Of a stretch of DNA of 64,000 nucleotides, positions 48,537 through 58,800 are shown piece by piece. Under the pieces are notes generated by a model. That model worked only from the letters and a program-made list of their open reading frames with translations. It was not told the origin of the DNA and searched no databases. Position 1 is the first letter of the stretch, and every line of letters begins with the position of its first letter. Source of the stretch: Cardinium endosymbiont cEper1 of Encarsia pergandiella (GTDB taxonomy: Bacteria > Bacteroidota > Bacteroidia > Cytophagales > Amoebophilaceae); contig NC_018605.1 in the NCBI RefSeq assembly GCF_000304455.1, positions 310,035 to 374,034 of the forward strand. The letters are read 5' to 3'. The translations under genes and the position numbers were made by a program.

Positions 48537-50655
48537 GGCAATTTTATTACGTGCCAGAATAGTTTTTCTTTTTGTTGTATTTTTTGTCGGCGTCGTTATA
48601 TGGAAAATAGTACATTTACAGTTTTTAGAAGTAGATAAGTGGCGCCATCGTGCCAAAGTGGCACAATTAGAATATAGACCTATTCTGGCCACCAGAGGTA
48701 ATATTTATGCCGATGATGGCGCTTTATTGGCCACTTCTCTTCCCTTTTATAGGGTTGCTTTAGACCCTGTTCTGGCTTCAGATCTCTGTTTTAAGACAGG
48801 AATAGATCCACTTAGCCAAGCATTGTCTGATTTTTATAAAACGCATCCTCCTGATTACTACAAAAAGTTAATTATAGATGCGCGTGCCAGAAAACGGAGA
48901 TACCTACTGTTGGATCAAGGATACATCACCTATGAAGAAAAGAAGATGATGAGTCGTTGGCCTATTTTTAGTCAAGGTAGGTTTAAGGGAGGGGTGATTT
49001 TTCAAGCGCAATACAAACGGTACAATCCCTTTAAAGAATTGGCCAGGCGTACCATTGGCATGGACAGGGAAACACATGGCTATGGTCTAGAATATTCCTT
49101 TAACCAAGCATTAAAAGGAGTAGATGGAAAAGCACTTTATCAGAAAGTAGTAGGTGGCAAGAAAGGAGTAGATGAAAAGACACTTTATCAGAAAGTGGTA
49201 GGTGGCAATTGGAAAAGGGTTCCCGAAGGTACCGTGATACCACCTATACATGGATGTGATTTGGTAACTACACTAGATATCAATTTACAAGATGTAGCCC
49301 AGAGCAGTTTGTTAACCGTTCTTGAGCAAACAAATGCGCAAAACGGTTGTGCAATTGTAATGGAGGTTTCTACTGGGGCTATTAAAGCAATTGCTAATTT
49401 ATCTCGCACAGAATCTGGAAGATACATAGAAGCCTATAACTATGCCATAGGCAATCAAGGTAGAGTAGAACCGGGTTCAATTTTTAAGTTGGCATCTATG
49501 TTGGCTTTATTAGAAGAAACCAGATGGCCGCTTGCTAAGCCAATAGATACGGGTCAGGGGGTAGTGCGATTTTATAACAGACCGATGAAAGATGTTAAAA
49601 AAGGAGGATATGGGTTGCTTACCCTGCAAGAAGTATTTGAAAAATCATCTAATGTGGGTATATCTATGGCGATTAATCAAATTTTTGGTGCAGATCCTCA
49701 AAAATTTATGCATTATATGGAGCAGTTGGGTATGCACCAACCATTAGGGATTGAGCTAGCTGGAGAAGGAAAACCTTATATGATTACTCCTAAAAGCAAA
49801 ATGTGGAGTGGCGTAGCACTTCCATGGCTTTCTATTGGTTACAACTTACAGGTAACCCCACTTCAGATGTTGGTACTGTATAACGCAGTAGCCAATAATG
49901 GTAAAATGGTCAAACCTATGTTTGTGCAACATATACAATTAGCCCATGGCGTCATTAAAAATTTTCCAATCACGGTCTTAAAAGAAAAGATCTGTTCAGA
50001 TGAAACCTTGCATAAGCTACAAGTTATGTTAGAGGGGACGGTAGAAAAGGGGCTTGCACAACGCATTAAGCATGGATTTTATAAAATAGCTGGAAAGACA
50101 GGTACTGCTCAAAAATTGGTGAATGGAAGGTATACCGACCACCACCTGACCTCATTTGCTGGTTATTTTCCAGCAGATCGTCCCTATTATAGTTGCATTA
50201 TTGTAGTAGATGATCCGCAAGGTGCAACCTTTCGTTTTGGTTCAGAAGTACCTGCACCTATATTTAAAAATATTGTGGATAGAATAGCTGGGAAAGATTT
50301 GCAGGCAAGAAAACCCATTAATGGGTCTGTAGGGCCATATCCAACCTTACTTTCTAATGTAGGGAATACCCATGAACTCCGTTTTTTATACCAATCTTTG
50401 CATTTCCCTCTACCTGAACATGATATAGTCCCAAATTGGGGCAGTATGCAGATCAGTCCTACAGGTGTAAACTTTCAGCCATGCCACAATCCATCTCCAA
50501 AAGAAGTACCCTATGTATTGCATATGAAGCTACGTGATGCACTCTTTTTATTAGAAGAACATGGCCTTAAAGTTACAGTAGTGGGTAATATACATGGTAC
50601 AGTATCCAAACAATCTAAAGTAATGGATAACCATATGACTATTTTATTAAAGTAA
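48478..50655 (+). CDS. ftsI: Penicillin-binding protein 2/3, division transpeptidase, with PASTA-like end
   Basis: A 725-residue transpeptidase that cross-links septal peptidoglycan. One membrane helix (IVFLFVVFFVGVVIWKIV) is followed by the dimerisation domain (RGNIYADDGALLATSLP) and the catalytic domain: SxxK in EPGSIFKLAS (Ser about 334), SxN in EKSSNVGISM and KTG in AGKTGTAQ (about 540). The C-terminus has a PASTA-like segment (LRDALFLLEEHGLKVTVVGN). A 16-residue block is duplicated in tandem at 49117-49212 (GVDGKALYQKVVGG, then GVDEKTLYQKVVGG). The start overlaps ftsL by 59 bases; GTG 48520 is an alternative with only 17 bases of overlap. The partner murE follows after two bases. Confidence 0.95.
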   Translation: MKVKPPLTPLKPIKKVTHTKAILLRARIVFLFVVFFVGVVIWKIVHLQFLEVDKWRHRAKVAQLEYRPILATRGNIYADDGALLATSLPFYRVALDPVLASDLCFKTGIDPLSQALSDFYKTHPPDYYKKLIIDARARKRRYLLLDQGYITYEEKKMMSRWPIFSQGRFKGGVIFQAQYKRYNPFKELARRTIGMDRETHGYGLEYSFNQALKGVDGKALYQKVVGGKKGVDEKTLYQKVVGGNWKRVPEGTVIPPIHGCDLVTTLDINLQDVAQSSLLTVLEQTNAQNGCAIVMEVSTGAIKAIANLSRTESGRYIEAYNYAIGNQGRVEPGSIFKLASMLALLEETRWPLAKPIDTGQGVVRFYNRPMKDVKKGGYGLLTLQEVFEKSSNVGISMAINQIFGADPQKFMHYMEQLGMHQPLGIELAGEGKPYMITPKSKMWSGVALPWLSIGYNLQVTPLQMLVLYNAVANNGKMVKPMFVQHIQLAHGVIKNFPITVLKEKICSDETLHKLQVMLEGTVEKGLAQRIKHGFYKIAGKTGTAQKLVNGRYTDHHLTSFAGYFPADRPYYSCIIVVDDPQGATFRFGSEVPAPIFKNIVDRIAGKDLQARKPINGSVGPYPTLLSNVGNTHELRFLYQSLHFPLPEHDIVPNWGSMQISPTGVNFQPCHNPSPKEVPYVLHMKLRDALFLLEEHGLKVTVVGNIHGTVSKQSKVMDNHMTILLK

Positions 50656-50657
50656 TC

Positions 50658-52130
50658 ATGCACCATCTTCAACAGCTTCTAGTAGGTATTTCTGTAAAAA
50701 AAATATGGGGTTCAACTGACCTATCTGTACAAAGTATTTGTTTTGATAGCCGTAAAGCAGTACCCCATTCTTGTTTTATTGCTATAAATGGTAGCCAATT
50801 GGATGGACATGGCTACATATCAATGGCCATAGCAGCAGGTAGTAGCGTTGTTGTATGCGAATGGCTGCCTGAGTCGATTCAGGAAAATATAACCTATATA
50901 GTGGTCTATTCTACCGCTAAAGCACTGGGGATCATGGCTGCTAATTTTTACGAACAGCCCAGTAAAAAACTAACTTTGGTAGCAGTTACTGGTACAAATG
51001 GTAAAACCACTATTGTACACTTATTGTATCATGTGGTGCGCAAAATGGGCTATAAAGCTGGTATGTTTTCTACTATATACAATAAGGTTTTAGATCAAAC
51101 CTATCCCGCTAGCCATACCACGCCAGATCCTTTGCAATTGCAGTCATTCTTGCATCTTATGGTAGCATCGGGTTGCCAATATTGTTTTATGGAAGCAAGT
51201 TCACATGCTATAGTCCAAGAAAGGTTAGCAGGCCTCTATTTTAGAGGTGCTATTTTTACCAATATTACCCATGAACATTTGGACTATCATCTTAACTTTT
51301 CACAATATATTCAGGCTAAAAAAAAACTATTTGACCATTTGCCTGCTACTGCTTTTGCCCTTATGAACCAGCAAGACAAACACAGTCCGGTACTGCTTCA
51401 GAATTGTAAGGCTCAAAAGTTTACTTTTTCACTTCGAGACGTTGCTGATTTTAGAGCAAAAATAGTGACCAATACTTTACATGGGCTAGAGTTAGCCTTA
51501 CCCTTAGCCCATCAATCGATATGGTTTCAACTACTGGGTGCATTTAATGCCAGTAATCTGTTGGCTGCTTATGGTACCGCTCAGTTATTGGGATTAAACA
51601 ACGAAGAAAGTTTGGTAGCGCTTTCAGCAATTCCTCCTGTTTTGGGAAGAATGAATCGGGTGCACCATGGAAAATCGCAACAAGTTATAATAGACTATGC
51701 CCATACGCCAGATGCCCTTCAAAAAGTAATGGATACGTTGCATGCCATCCGCCCTGCTGGCAGCAGGCTTATTGCCATTATGGGGTGTGGAGGCAATCGT
51801 GACCAACAAAAACGGGCAATCATTGGAAAGATTCTATCTCAAAATAGTGATATCGCTATATTTACGAGTGATAATCCAAGACAAGAAGATCCACAAGAAA
51901 TTATCAATGCGATGCAACAAGGTGTACCTAAAGCAGCCTTTCCGAAAGTGCTCCATATCGTAGATAGAGCGATGGCGATTAAAACAGCTTGTTTACTGGC
52001 GCACGCAAACGATCTAATTTTAATAGCAGGGAAAGGCCATCAATATTATGAAGAAATCAAAGGGATAAAATATCCTTTTTTTGAAGCAAAAATTGTTCAA
52101 GAAATTTTGGGCGATGCAAAAGCAGTTTAG
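50658..52130 (+). CDS. murE: UDP-N-acetylmuramoyl-tripeptide synthetase
   Basis: A 490-residue Mur ligase that adds the third amino acid to the muropeptide precursor. ATP-binding VAVTGTNGKTTIVHLL, the Mur motif SHTTPDPLQLQSFL, MEASSHAIVQERL, TNITHEHLDYH, and domain III ViDYAHTPDALQKVMDTL with IMGCGGNRDQQKR are all present. The substrate pocket DNPRQEDP, with DNPR before the acidic residues, is the signature of the meso-diaminopimelate-adding enzyme. It ends the ftsL-ftsI-murE group; the organism therefore still makes peptidoglycan precursors. Confidence 0.97.
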   Translation: MHHLQQLLVGISVKKIWGSTDLSVQSICFDSRKAVPHSCFIAINGSQLDGHGYISMAIAAGSSVVVCEWLPESIQENITYIVVYSTAKALGIMAANFYEQPSKKLTLVAVTGTNGKTTIVHLLYHVVRKMGYKAGMFSTIYNKVLDQTYPASHTTPDPLQLQSFLHLMVASGCQYCFMEASSHAIVQERLAGLYFRGAIFTNITHEHLDYHLNFSQYIQAKKKLFDHLPATAFALMNQQDKHSPVLLQNCKAQKFTFSLRDVADFRAKIVTNTLHGLELALPLAHQSIWFQLLGAFNASNLLAAYGTAQLLGLNNEESLVALSAIPPVLGRMNRVHHGKSQQVIIDYAHTPDALQKVMDTLHAIRPAGSRLIAIMGCGGNRDQQKRAIIGKILSQNSDIAIFTSDNPRQEDPQEIINAMQQGVPKAAFPKVLHIVDRAMAIKTACLLAHANDLILIAGKGHQYYEEIKGIKYPFFEAKIVQEILGDAKAV

Positions 52131-52154
52131 ATGTAATCTAACCATATTGTCTTG

Positions 52155-55100
52155 TACACCCCCTAACTATTTTCGTCTTTTTGGATAAACAGCTCTAATG
52201 CCTCTTTAGCAGCTTTTTCTAATGCTTGTCCTATGGCTGGATCCAGGTATATATTGGCTATTTGTACATCTATATTGAGTGTTTCTTGCGCCATATGCTT
52301 CATCTCTGTTAAATAGATATAGCCAGCCGCATGGCGTAGGTCATAAAGCCGTTCGGCCAGTTTGATAAACAGCACAGAAAGGTGTAGATGTTCTTCTTTA
52401 ATCGCTTGTGCTAGTCTATGCTGTACATAAAGCAAAGAAGGGTGTTTTAGCGCTTCCCGTTTATCTATTTTTATTAGATTAGATACAAAAGCATAGACGC
52501 CTAAGTTATAATGTTCCTTAACATAAGAAAGAGGCAAACAGATATGACGCACCAATCCATAGAGTAAAGCAGCGTAAACTGCTTTAGGGGAGTGAAAAGT
52601 CCAATCTACTACCAATTCGGCAATGCCTACTGCCCGTACATAAAATAATTGTCCGCAGACATGCCGCTTAAAGCTAAAGTGCTTCCTGAGTAATAAAAGT
52701 ATACCTAAAATGGTTTTTACATCAATAGAATCTCTTTTACACGGTGATGTACAGATATGGTCATGGAATTGCATGAGCTTTATCATCGAGTCGGCTTGCT
52801 CCTTAGGGGTAGCAGGCGCTTCTATAGTTAAGGAATCTATAGGCAATTTAGCCGTCATTTTATCCAGAATATCGCTAACATTTATGGGAAGTACCATCAA
52901 CATAGTAGGTTTTTGGTCAAAAAAAGCTTCTAGATAGCCATAATGGGCACGGACTACACTAGATAAGGTATCTTGCTCCAGGTCTATAGATGGTGGCGGC
53001 TTTTTTTTAAGGTCTGTATAATCTATTTCATCATAGCATTTTTTTACTTTGGGGAGATTATCAGGATCAGAAGTGGCCAGACTAATGACTAGTGCAATAG
53101 CTTGAAAATCCATATAGACAGGACCACTGTTGTCAATAGCATCGTCTTGTTTAACTTGCAAAGTGGTAGGATGGAGTCCTACGTTAACAATGGGTGGAAT
53201 GGTTTCTGTGTGTTTACCAATCCGTAAAATAGCCTTAACCAATGCGTAGGTTATTTGATCGATATCACATATTATATCGGTACTTAATTGATTACTAGGA
53301 GGTCTTTCTTTTTCTACCAGTAATTTAGGTGGATGATCTGTCTTCTGAGACAAAGTAACTTCTATTGTACCAATCAGCTTATCTAAAGTAATTTGAGTAG
53401 GTTGCAATAGTGTATGGGCGTTGGCAGTTTCTCTGCTGTTAAAATAGTAAATCCAATCGTAAAATTTATGGATAATGGTTTGGAAATCTTCTTTATAAAG
53501 AGCTGTATGGTTGTCTAAAAAGGAAATAGATTCTTCTACTTTACGTACTACTTGTGTTAAAATGGATCCATACCTTTTAGGAGAAGCAGTACGTGTAGAA
53601 GGAACCAGAGCGGCCTCATAGAGGGATGCTTTTAGCTGTTGTGAGGCTCTAATCTTTTCTTGATCTTCTAGATAAATATTTCGGCTGGTAAGCTTATTTA
53701 TTTGTGTTTTCAAACAAATAATAATGGACAGTAGGAATAGGCCTGCTATAAATATTTCCAATAAGGAGCATAATACTGGATGCGAGAATCCAGTATAAAC
53801 CGGATGTATGATGGACACCAATACAGTAACGGATACAACACTTATACCAACATAGAGCGGCAACATCCATAAAATTACAGCAAGATGGCTTAAAGACAAA
53901 GAAAGGTTAAAGTTGGGCTCTAGCGAATGCGACCAGCCCCAAAGTATATTTAAGGGAAGATAAACCGATAAAATTATTAGCCAAATTAGGCCAATAAACC
54001 AGTTTGGAATGGCTCTTACTTTTTTCGAAATAGCATAGAAAAATGGATAGCCTAAGCAGCAAGCTGATCCAATAATATGGAACATAAGCCAATAAAAATG
54101 ATTTGTAATACGCGTTACAAAATAATATAGTAATCCAGTCATGAAAAGATAACATCCTATATATGCTATTGTAGAATGGCTGGGTTTTAGATTGGTTAAG
54201 GTCATTTTTTTATTTTTCCAGGAATTCCTAATGGCTTCTTTTCGTTCCGCACGCTTCCGGGAATCCTCTTGTTGGATTTGTCTAAAAGTGTTATCGGGTT
54301 TCACCCAACCGGTACCATCTGGCTGTTTCAAGAGATAGTGGGCTGCTAGCATAGCCAGGCCATTGGCTAGCATACAAGGGAAAGCTCCATCTATTTCTAT
54401 TATAGGTTCAATCCATATGTTCCAGGCCACAATAGTAAGTAGACCGGTAGCCATACCGATCAAGGCTGTAAAAGAGCCAGTTCGGAAACCCAAAATAGCT
54501 AAAATAAAGGGAGCGGTTAATATAGGTACCTTGCAATCAAGGGACCAATACACTAATTTCAACAGATCTTTGTACTTAAAAGCTACCATCATAGATAATA
54601 GACCAATTATGAGTGTCGTAGTTTTAGCTATTTTAAGCTTACGGGCATCAGAAATTTCTTTTTGTAGGCTCTGTACGATATCATGCGCGATCATAACCGA
54701 ACAAGTATTTAAAGCAGAATCAGCTGTAGACATTGCCATAGCGAGCAAACTAATCGTAATAAAACCCTTAAAAAGAGGAGGGATATGGGTTACTATATAA
54801 CTCCATATCTCTTCTTTGGGTAAATCTGGTGCCGACACAAAAGTAAATAAACCGATTACAATTATAAAAACCTGAATCATACAGCCAAAAACAGAAGCAT
54901 GCCAAAAAACTTTTTGGGCCTGAGTGGGACTAGAAGCCATATAAACGCGTTGCATAAGAGCGGGTTCTACTATATTACTTGACATATCAGCTAGCAAAAG
55001 TAGCACCATAGCCATTAGTTTTGTGTTAAATAGTTGAGTAAACTGAAATTTAGTGTAAGTTTGCACTATGGGAATAATTGTTGGAGCAGGTTTTCCTACA

Positions 55101-55857
55101 TTTACAAACATAAGCCAAGAAAGAAGTGGAATAATAATTGAAAAAGTTATAAATTGAAACACATCCGTAAAAGTAACGGCGCGAACTCCTCCAAACATAG
55201 AATAGAAAATAAGGATTAAGGTAGAAAATATTGGTATTATATATGGGTTAGCTGAGGTTACGCACATACTAATAGCATGGGACATTATGATGATTTGAGA
55301 AGTAATTAGAATGATGTTGCGACAAATACTCACCAATACAGTTATACATCTTGGATATCTACCATAGATGCTACCCATTGTCTCTGCTGTTGAGAAGTGT
55401 TGCATGAATGGCCCCATACGTAAGGAGAATTTGCTAATAGTACACATACCAAAAGGCACTATAAGCAAAACAACTATAAACCACAGACCAAGGTCATGAA
55501 TACACTCTACATTACGAATTAACCCACCTCCTTCAAAAAAAGTAGCCAACACCGTAGCCACCAAAGTAGCCGTAGCAAATTGTTTATTCCCTATTGCATA
55601 TTCCCGAAAAGTAGTTCTTTTTCTACTAAAGTAAATACCCATTAGTAAGGTTAACCCCAAAAAAGCCCCTATTATTACAATAGGCATATTTAAGTAAATC
55701 ATAGGCGTCAACACGTTAAAAAGGTATAAGAAGTATTATATTAATATCATACTTTGTATAATAAAGATTTTGTTTCAAAAAATCAAAAACAAGAAGGACT
55801 ATTCGGGTGTACCAAAAGATTGCTACAATTAAGCTTTGTCTCGTTTGAGGCGATATG
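52155..55857. repeat. Tandem duplication, unit 1 (about 3.7 kb)
   Basis: The unit runs from CACCCCCTAACTATTTT at 52155 to GTCTCGTTTGAGG near 55853. Unit 2 starts with the same CACCCCCTAACTATTTT at 55858. Each unit contains one giant receptor gene plus about 150 bases of nearly identical 5' flank (for example AAGAAGTATTATATTAATAT and CTTTGTATAATAAAGATTTT). The two outer parts are close to identical while the middle has diverged. Confidence 0.85.
52163..55714 (-). CDS. Giant receptor: SSS symporter + second membrane block + degenerate kinase + RelA/SpoT-HD-like domain, copy 1
   Basis: A 1183-residue multidomain membrane protein (GTG 55714; ATG 55702 gives 1179). Residues about 8-435: sodium/solute-symporter fold with about 13 membrane helices, with FSTAETMGSIYGRYPR, MFGGVRAVTFTDVFQF and the sodium-site motif MAMSTADSALN (327-336). 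About 455-505: conserved basic loop (LLKQPDGTGW, QQEDSRKRAERKEA). About 514-668: six or seven further helices. About 680-945: a region like a histidine kinase, ending VVRAHYGYLEAFF then TMLMVLP as in HATPase domains, but the N-box reads ALVKAILRIG and no phospho-acceptor His is evident. About 1000-1160: like the RelA/SpoT HD domain (FIKLAERLYDLRH, AQETLNIDVQIA). The metal ligands are replaced: HD by Tyr-Gly (1052-1053), ED by Arg-His (1056-1057). CbrA has the SSS-kinase pairing; the HD-like addition is unusual. A signalling role is inferred. Confidence 0.75.
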   Translation of the reverse strand: MLTPMIYLNMPIVIIGAFLGLTLLMGIYFSRKRTTFREYAIGNKQFATATLVATVLATFFEGGGLIRNVECIHDLGLWFIVVLLIVPFGMCTISKFSLRMGPFMQHFSTAETMGSIYGRYPRCITVLVSICRNIILITSQIIIMSHAISMCVTSANPYIIPIFSTLILIFYSMFGGVRAVTFTDVFQFITFSIIIPLLSWLMFVNVGKPAPTIIPIVQTYTKFQFTQLFNTKLMAMVLLLLADMSSNIVEPALMQRVYMASSPTQAQKVFWHASVFGCMIQVFIIVIGLFTFVSAPDLPKEEIWSYIVTHIPPLFKGFITISLLAMAMSTADSALNTCSVMIAHDIVQSLQKEISDARKLKIAKTTTLIIGLLSMMVAFKYKDLLKLVYWSLDCKVPILTAPFILAILGFRTGSFTALIGMATGLLTIVAWNIWIEPIIEIDGAFPCMLANGLAMLAAHYLLKQPDGTGWVKPDNTFRQIQQEDSRKRAERKEAIRNSWKNKKMTLTNLKPSHSTIAYIGCYLFMTGLLYYFVTRITNHFYWLMFHIIGSACCLGYPFFYAISKKVRAIPNWFIGLIWLIILSVYLPLNILWGWSHSLEPNFNLSLSLSHLAVILWMLPLYVGISVVSVTVLVSIIHPVYTGFSHPVLCSLLEIFIAGLFLLSIIICLKTQINKLTSRNIYLEDQEKIRASQQLKASLYEAALVPSTRTASPKRYGSILTQVVRKVEESISFLDNHTALYKEDFQTIIHKFYDWIYYFNSRETANAHTLLQPTQITLDKLIGTIEVTLSQKTDHPPKLLVEKERPPSNQLSTDIICDIDQITYALVKAILRIGKHTETIPPIVNVGLHPTTLQVKQDDAIDNSGPVYMDFQAIALVISLATSDPDNLPKVKKCYDEIDYTDLKKKPPPSIDLEQDTLSSVVRAHYGYLEAFFDQKPTMLMVLPINVSDILDKMTAKLPIDSLTIEAPATPKEQADSMIKLMQFHDHICTSPCKRDSIDVKTILGILLLLRKHFSFKRHVCGQLFYVRAVGIAELVVDWTFHSPKAVYAALLYGLVRHICLPLSYVKEHYNLGVYAFVSNLIKIDKREALKHPSLLYVQHRLAQAIKEEHLHLSVLFIKLAERLYDLRHAAGYIYLTEMKHMAQETLNIDVQIANIYLDPAIGQALEKAAKEALELFIQKDENS

Positions 55858-58800
55858 CACCCCCTAACTATTTTGGTCTTTTTCGATAACGGTACACAGC
55901 TCCAATGCTTCTTTAGCAGCTTTTTCTAATGCTTTTCCTATTGCTGGGTCCAGGTATGTATGAGCGATCTGCACATCTATATTGAGTGTTTCTTGCGCCA
56001 TATGCTTCACTGTTGTTAAATCTATATAGCCAGCCGCATGGCGTAAATCATAAAGCCGTTCGGCTAGTTTGATAAACAGTACAGAAAGTTGTAAGTGCTC
56101 TTCTTTAATCGCTTTTTCCAGTCTATTCTGCACATAAAGCAAAGAAGGATGGTCTAACGCTTCTCGTTTATCTATTTTTATTATATTGGATACAAAAGCA
56201 TAAACGCCTAAGTTATAATGTTCCTTGATATAAGAAAGTGGCAAACAGGTACGGCGTACCAATCCATAAAGCAAAGCAGCATACACCACCTTAGGAGAGT
56301 GAAAAGCCCAATCTACTACCAATTCGGCAATGCCTACTGCCCGTACATAAAACAATTGTCCGGAGACATGCCGCTTAAAGCCAAAATGCTTCCTGAGCAG
56401 TAAAAGTATACCTGAAATGGTCTTTAGATCCATAGGATCTGCATGATAAGATGCTTTACAGATATGGTCGTGGAATTGCATGAGTTTCATCATGGAATCC
56501 GCTTGCTCCTTAGGGGTAACAGGCGCTTCTATAGTTAAGGAATCTATAGGCAATTTAGCGGTCATCTTATTGAGGATATCCGTAATATCTATGGGCAGTA
56601 CCATCAACATAGTAGGTTGTTTTTGGTCAAAAGCAGCTTCTAGATAGCCATAATGGACACGGACTACACTAGATAGGGTATCCTGCTCCAGGTCTATAGA
56701 TGGTGGGGCCTCTTTTTCTTTTTTAGGATCCATATAATCTATTTTATCATAGCATTTTTTTACCTTGGGCAGATGATCAGGATCAACAGTATCCAGACTG
56801 ATGACTAGCGCAATAGCTTGAAAATCGATATAGACAGGACCACTGTTGTCAATAGCATCGGCTTGTTTACATTGCAAAGCAGTAGGATGGAGTGCTACGT
56901 TAATAATAGGTGGGGTTTCAGTTGGCTTACCCATTCGTAAGATAGCCTTAACCAATGCGTAGGTTACTTGATGGATATCACATACTATACCAGTACTTAA
57001 TCGACTATTAGGTAGTCTTACTTTTTCTACCAGTAGTTTAGGTGGGTGATCCATCTCCTGGGACAAAGTAGCCTCTACTGTACGAATCAGTTTATCTAAA
57101 GTAATTTGAGTAGGTTGCAATAGTGCATGTGCTTTGGTAGCTTCTCTGTTGTTAAAATAGCAAATCCAATCGTAAAATTTATGGATAATGGTTTGGAAAT
57201 CTTCTTTATAAAGAGCTGTATGGTTGTCTAAAAAGGAAATAGATTCTTCTACTTTACGTACTACTTGTGTTAAAATGGATCCATACCTTTTAGGAGAAGC
57301 AGCACGTGTAGAAGGAACGAGAGCGGCCTCATAGAGGGATGCTTTTAGCTGTTGTGAGGCTCTAATCTTTTCTTGATCTTCTAGATAAATATTTCGGCTG
57401 GTGAGCTTACCTATTTTAACTTTTAAGCAAATAATAATGGAAAATATAAATATACTTACTATCAATAACGGAAATAGGAGAGATAATAGTGAGAAAGAAA
57501 ATCCAATATAGATCGGATAAATGGCTACTAGCAATGTGACTGATGTAATCCCTATACCCAGATAAAGCGGAAATACCCATAAGATTAAAGCAAGGTGGCT
57601 TAAAGCCAGAGATATAGCAAAGATTGGGTGTACCATAGACCACCATTCCCAAAGCAAGTTTACAGGTAAATAAATAGCTAGGACTATTAATAAAGCTAAA
57701 CCCATAAACCAATTGGAAAGCACTTTGCTAAAGAAAGTTTTAGAAGATGTAAAAAGGACACCTACAACCACTTGACAAATGGCCCAATAGATGCGATTGG
57801 GTTTAATAAACCAATACCCCAGAATAGCAATAGCAATTATATAGAGCCCTATGAAGCGTAAGGTAGCTAAGTTGGCCAAGGTAGCTTTTCTATTGGCCCA
57901 AGCGTTTTGAATCGCTTCTTTTCGCTCGGCGCGTTTCCGGGAATCCTCTTGTTGGATTTGTCTAAATACGTTATCGGGTTTCAGCCAACCGGTACCATCT
58001 GGCTGTTTGAGTAGATAGTGTGCGACCATCATAGCTAGTCCATTGGCCAACATACAAACAAAGGAGCCGTCTATATCAGTTGTGGATTTAACCCACTTGT
58101 TCCAAGTTAAAATAGCCAAGGCGCCTGTACCCATACCTATTAAAGCCGTACGAGACGTACCCCGAAAGCCAAAAACAGCTAACAAAGCTGGCAAGGTTAT
58201 TACTGGAAGAGAAAAAGAAAAGGATAGCATCAGTAAATCCAAAAGATCTTTGGAATAAAAAGTTAAAAACATACTGGATAGGCCCACTAATAGAGTAGCC
58301 CATCTAGCTATTTTAAACTGGTATACATCAGTAAATTTTTTTCTCTTTTGTAGGATCTTTACAATATCATTGCTAACTATAACCGAACAGGCGTTTAAAC
58401 AAGAATCAGCTGTAGACATAGCCATGGCTAAAAAACTGATACAAACTAGCCCCTTAAAAAGGGGTGAAATATTAGTCATGATATAGTCCCATACACCTTC
58501 CACTGGTAATGTTGACTCACCCCCTATAAAAACAAATACACCAATCAGAAGTATAAATCCACTGATCAAAAGACATAAAAGACTCACATACAAAAAGACT
58601 TTTTTAGCTTGAGTAGGTCCAGAGCACATATAGACCCTTTGCATAATTGCAGGGCACCCTAAATCAGGAACCATAATGCATAGCATCGTTGCCCACATAC
58701 CCAATGATTTAATATCAAAGTGAAATAAACTGTTCAATAGACTATTCCATTGAAATTTTTTTTCAGTTTGTAACAAAGCAACCACCTCTACCATTGATTT

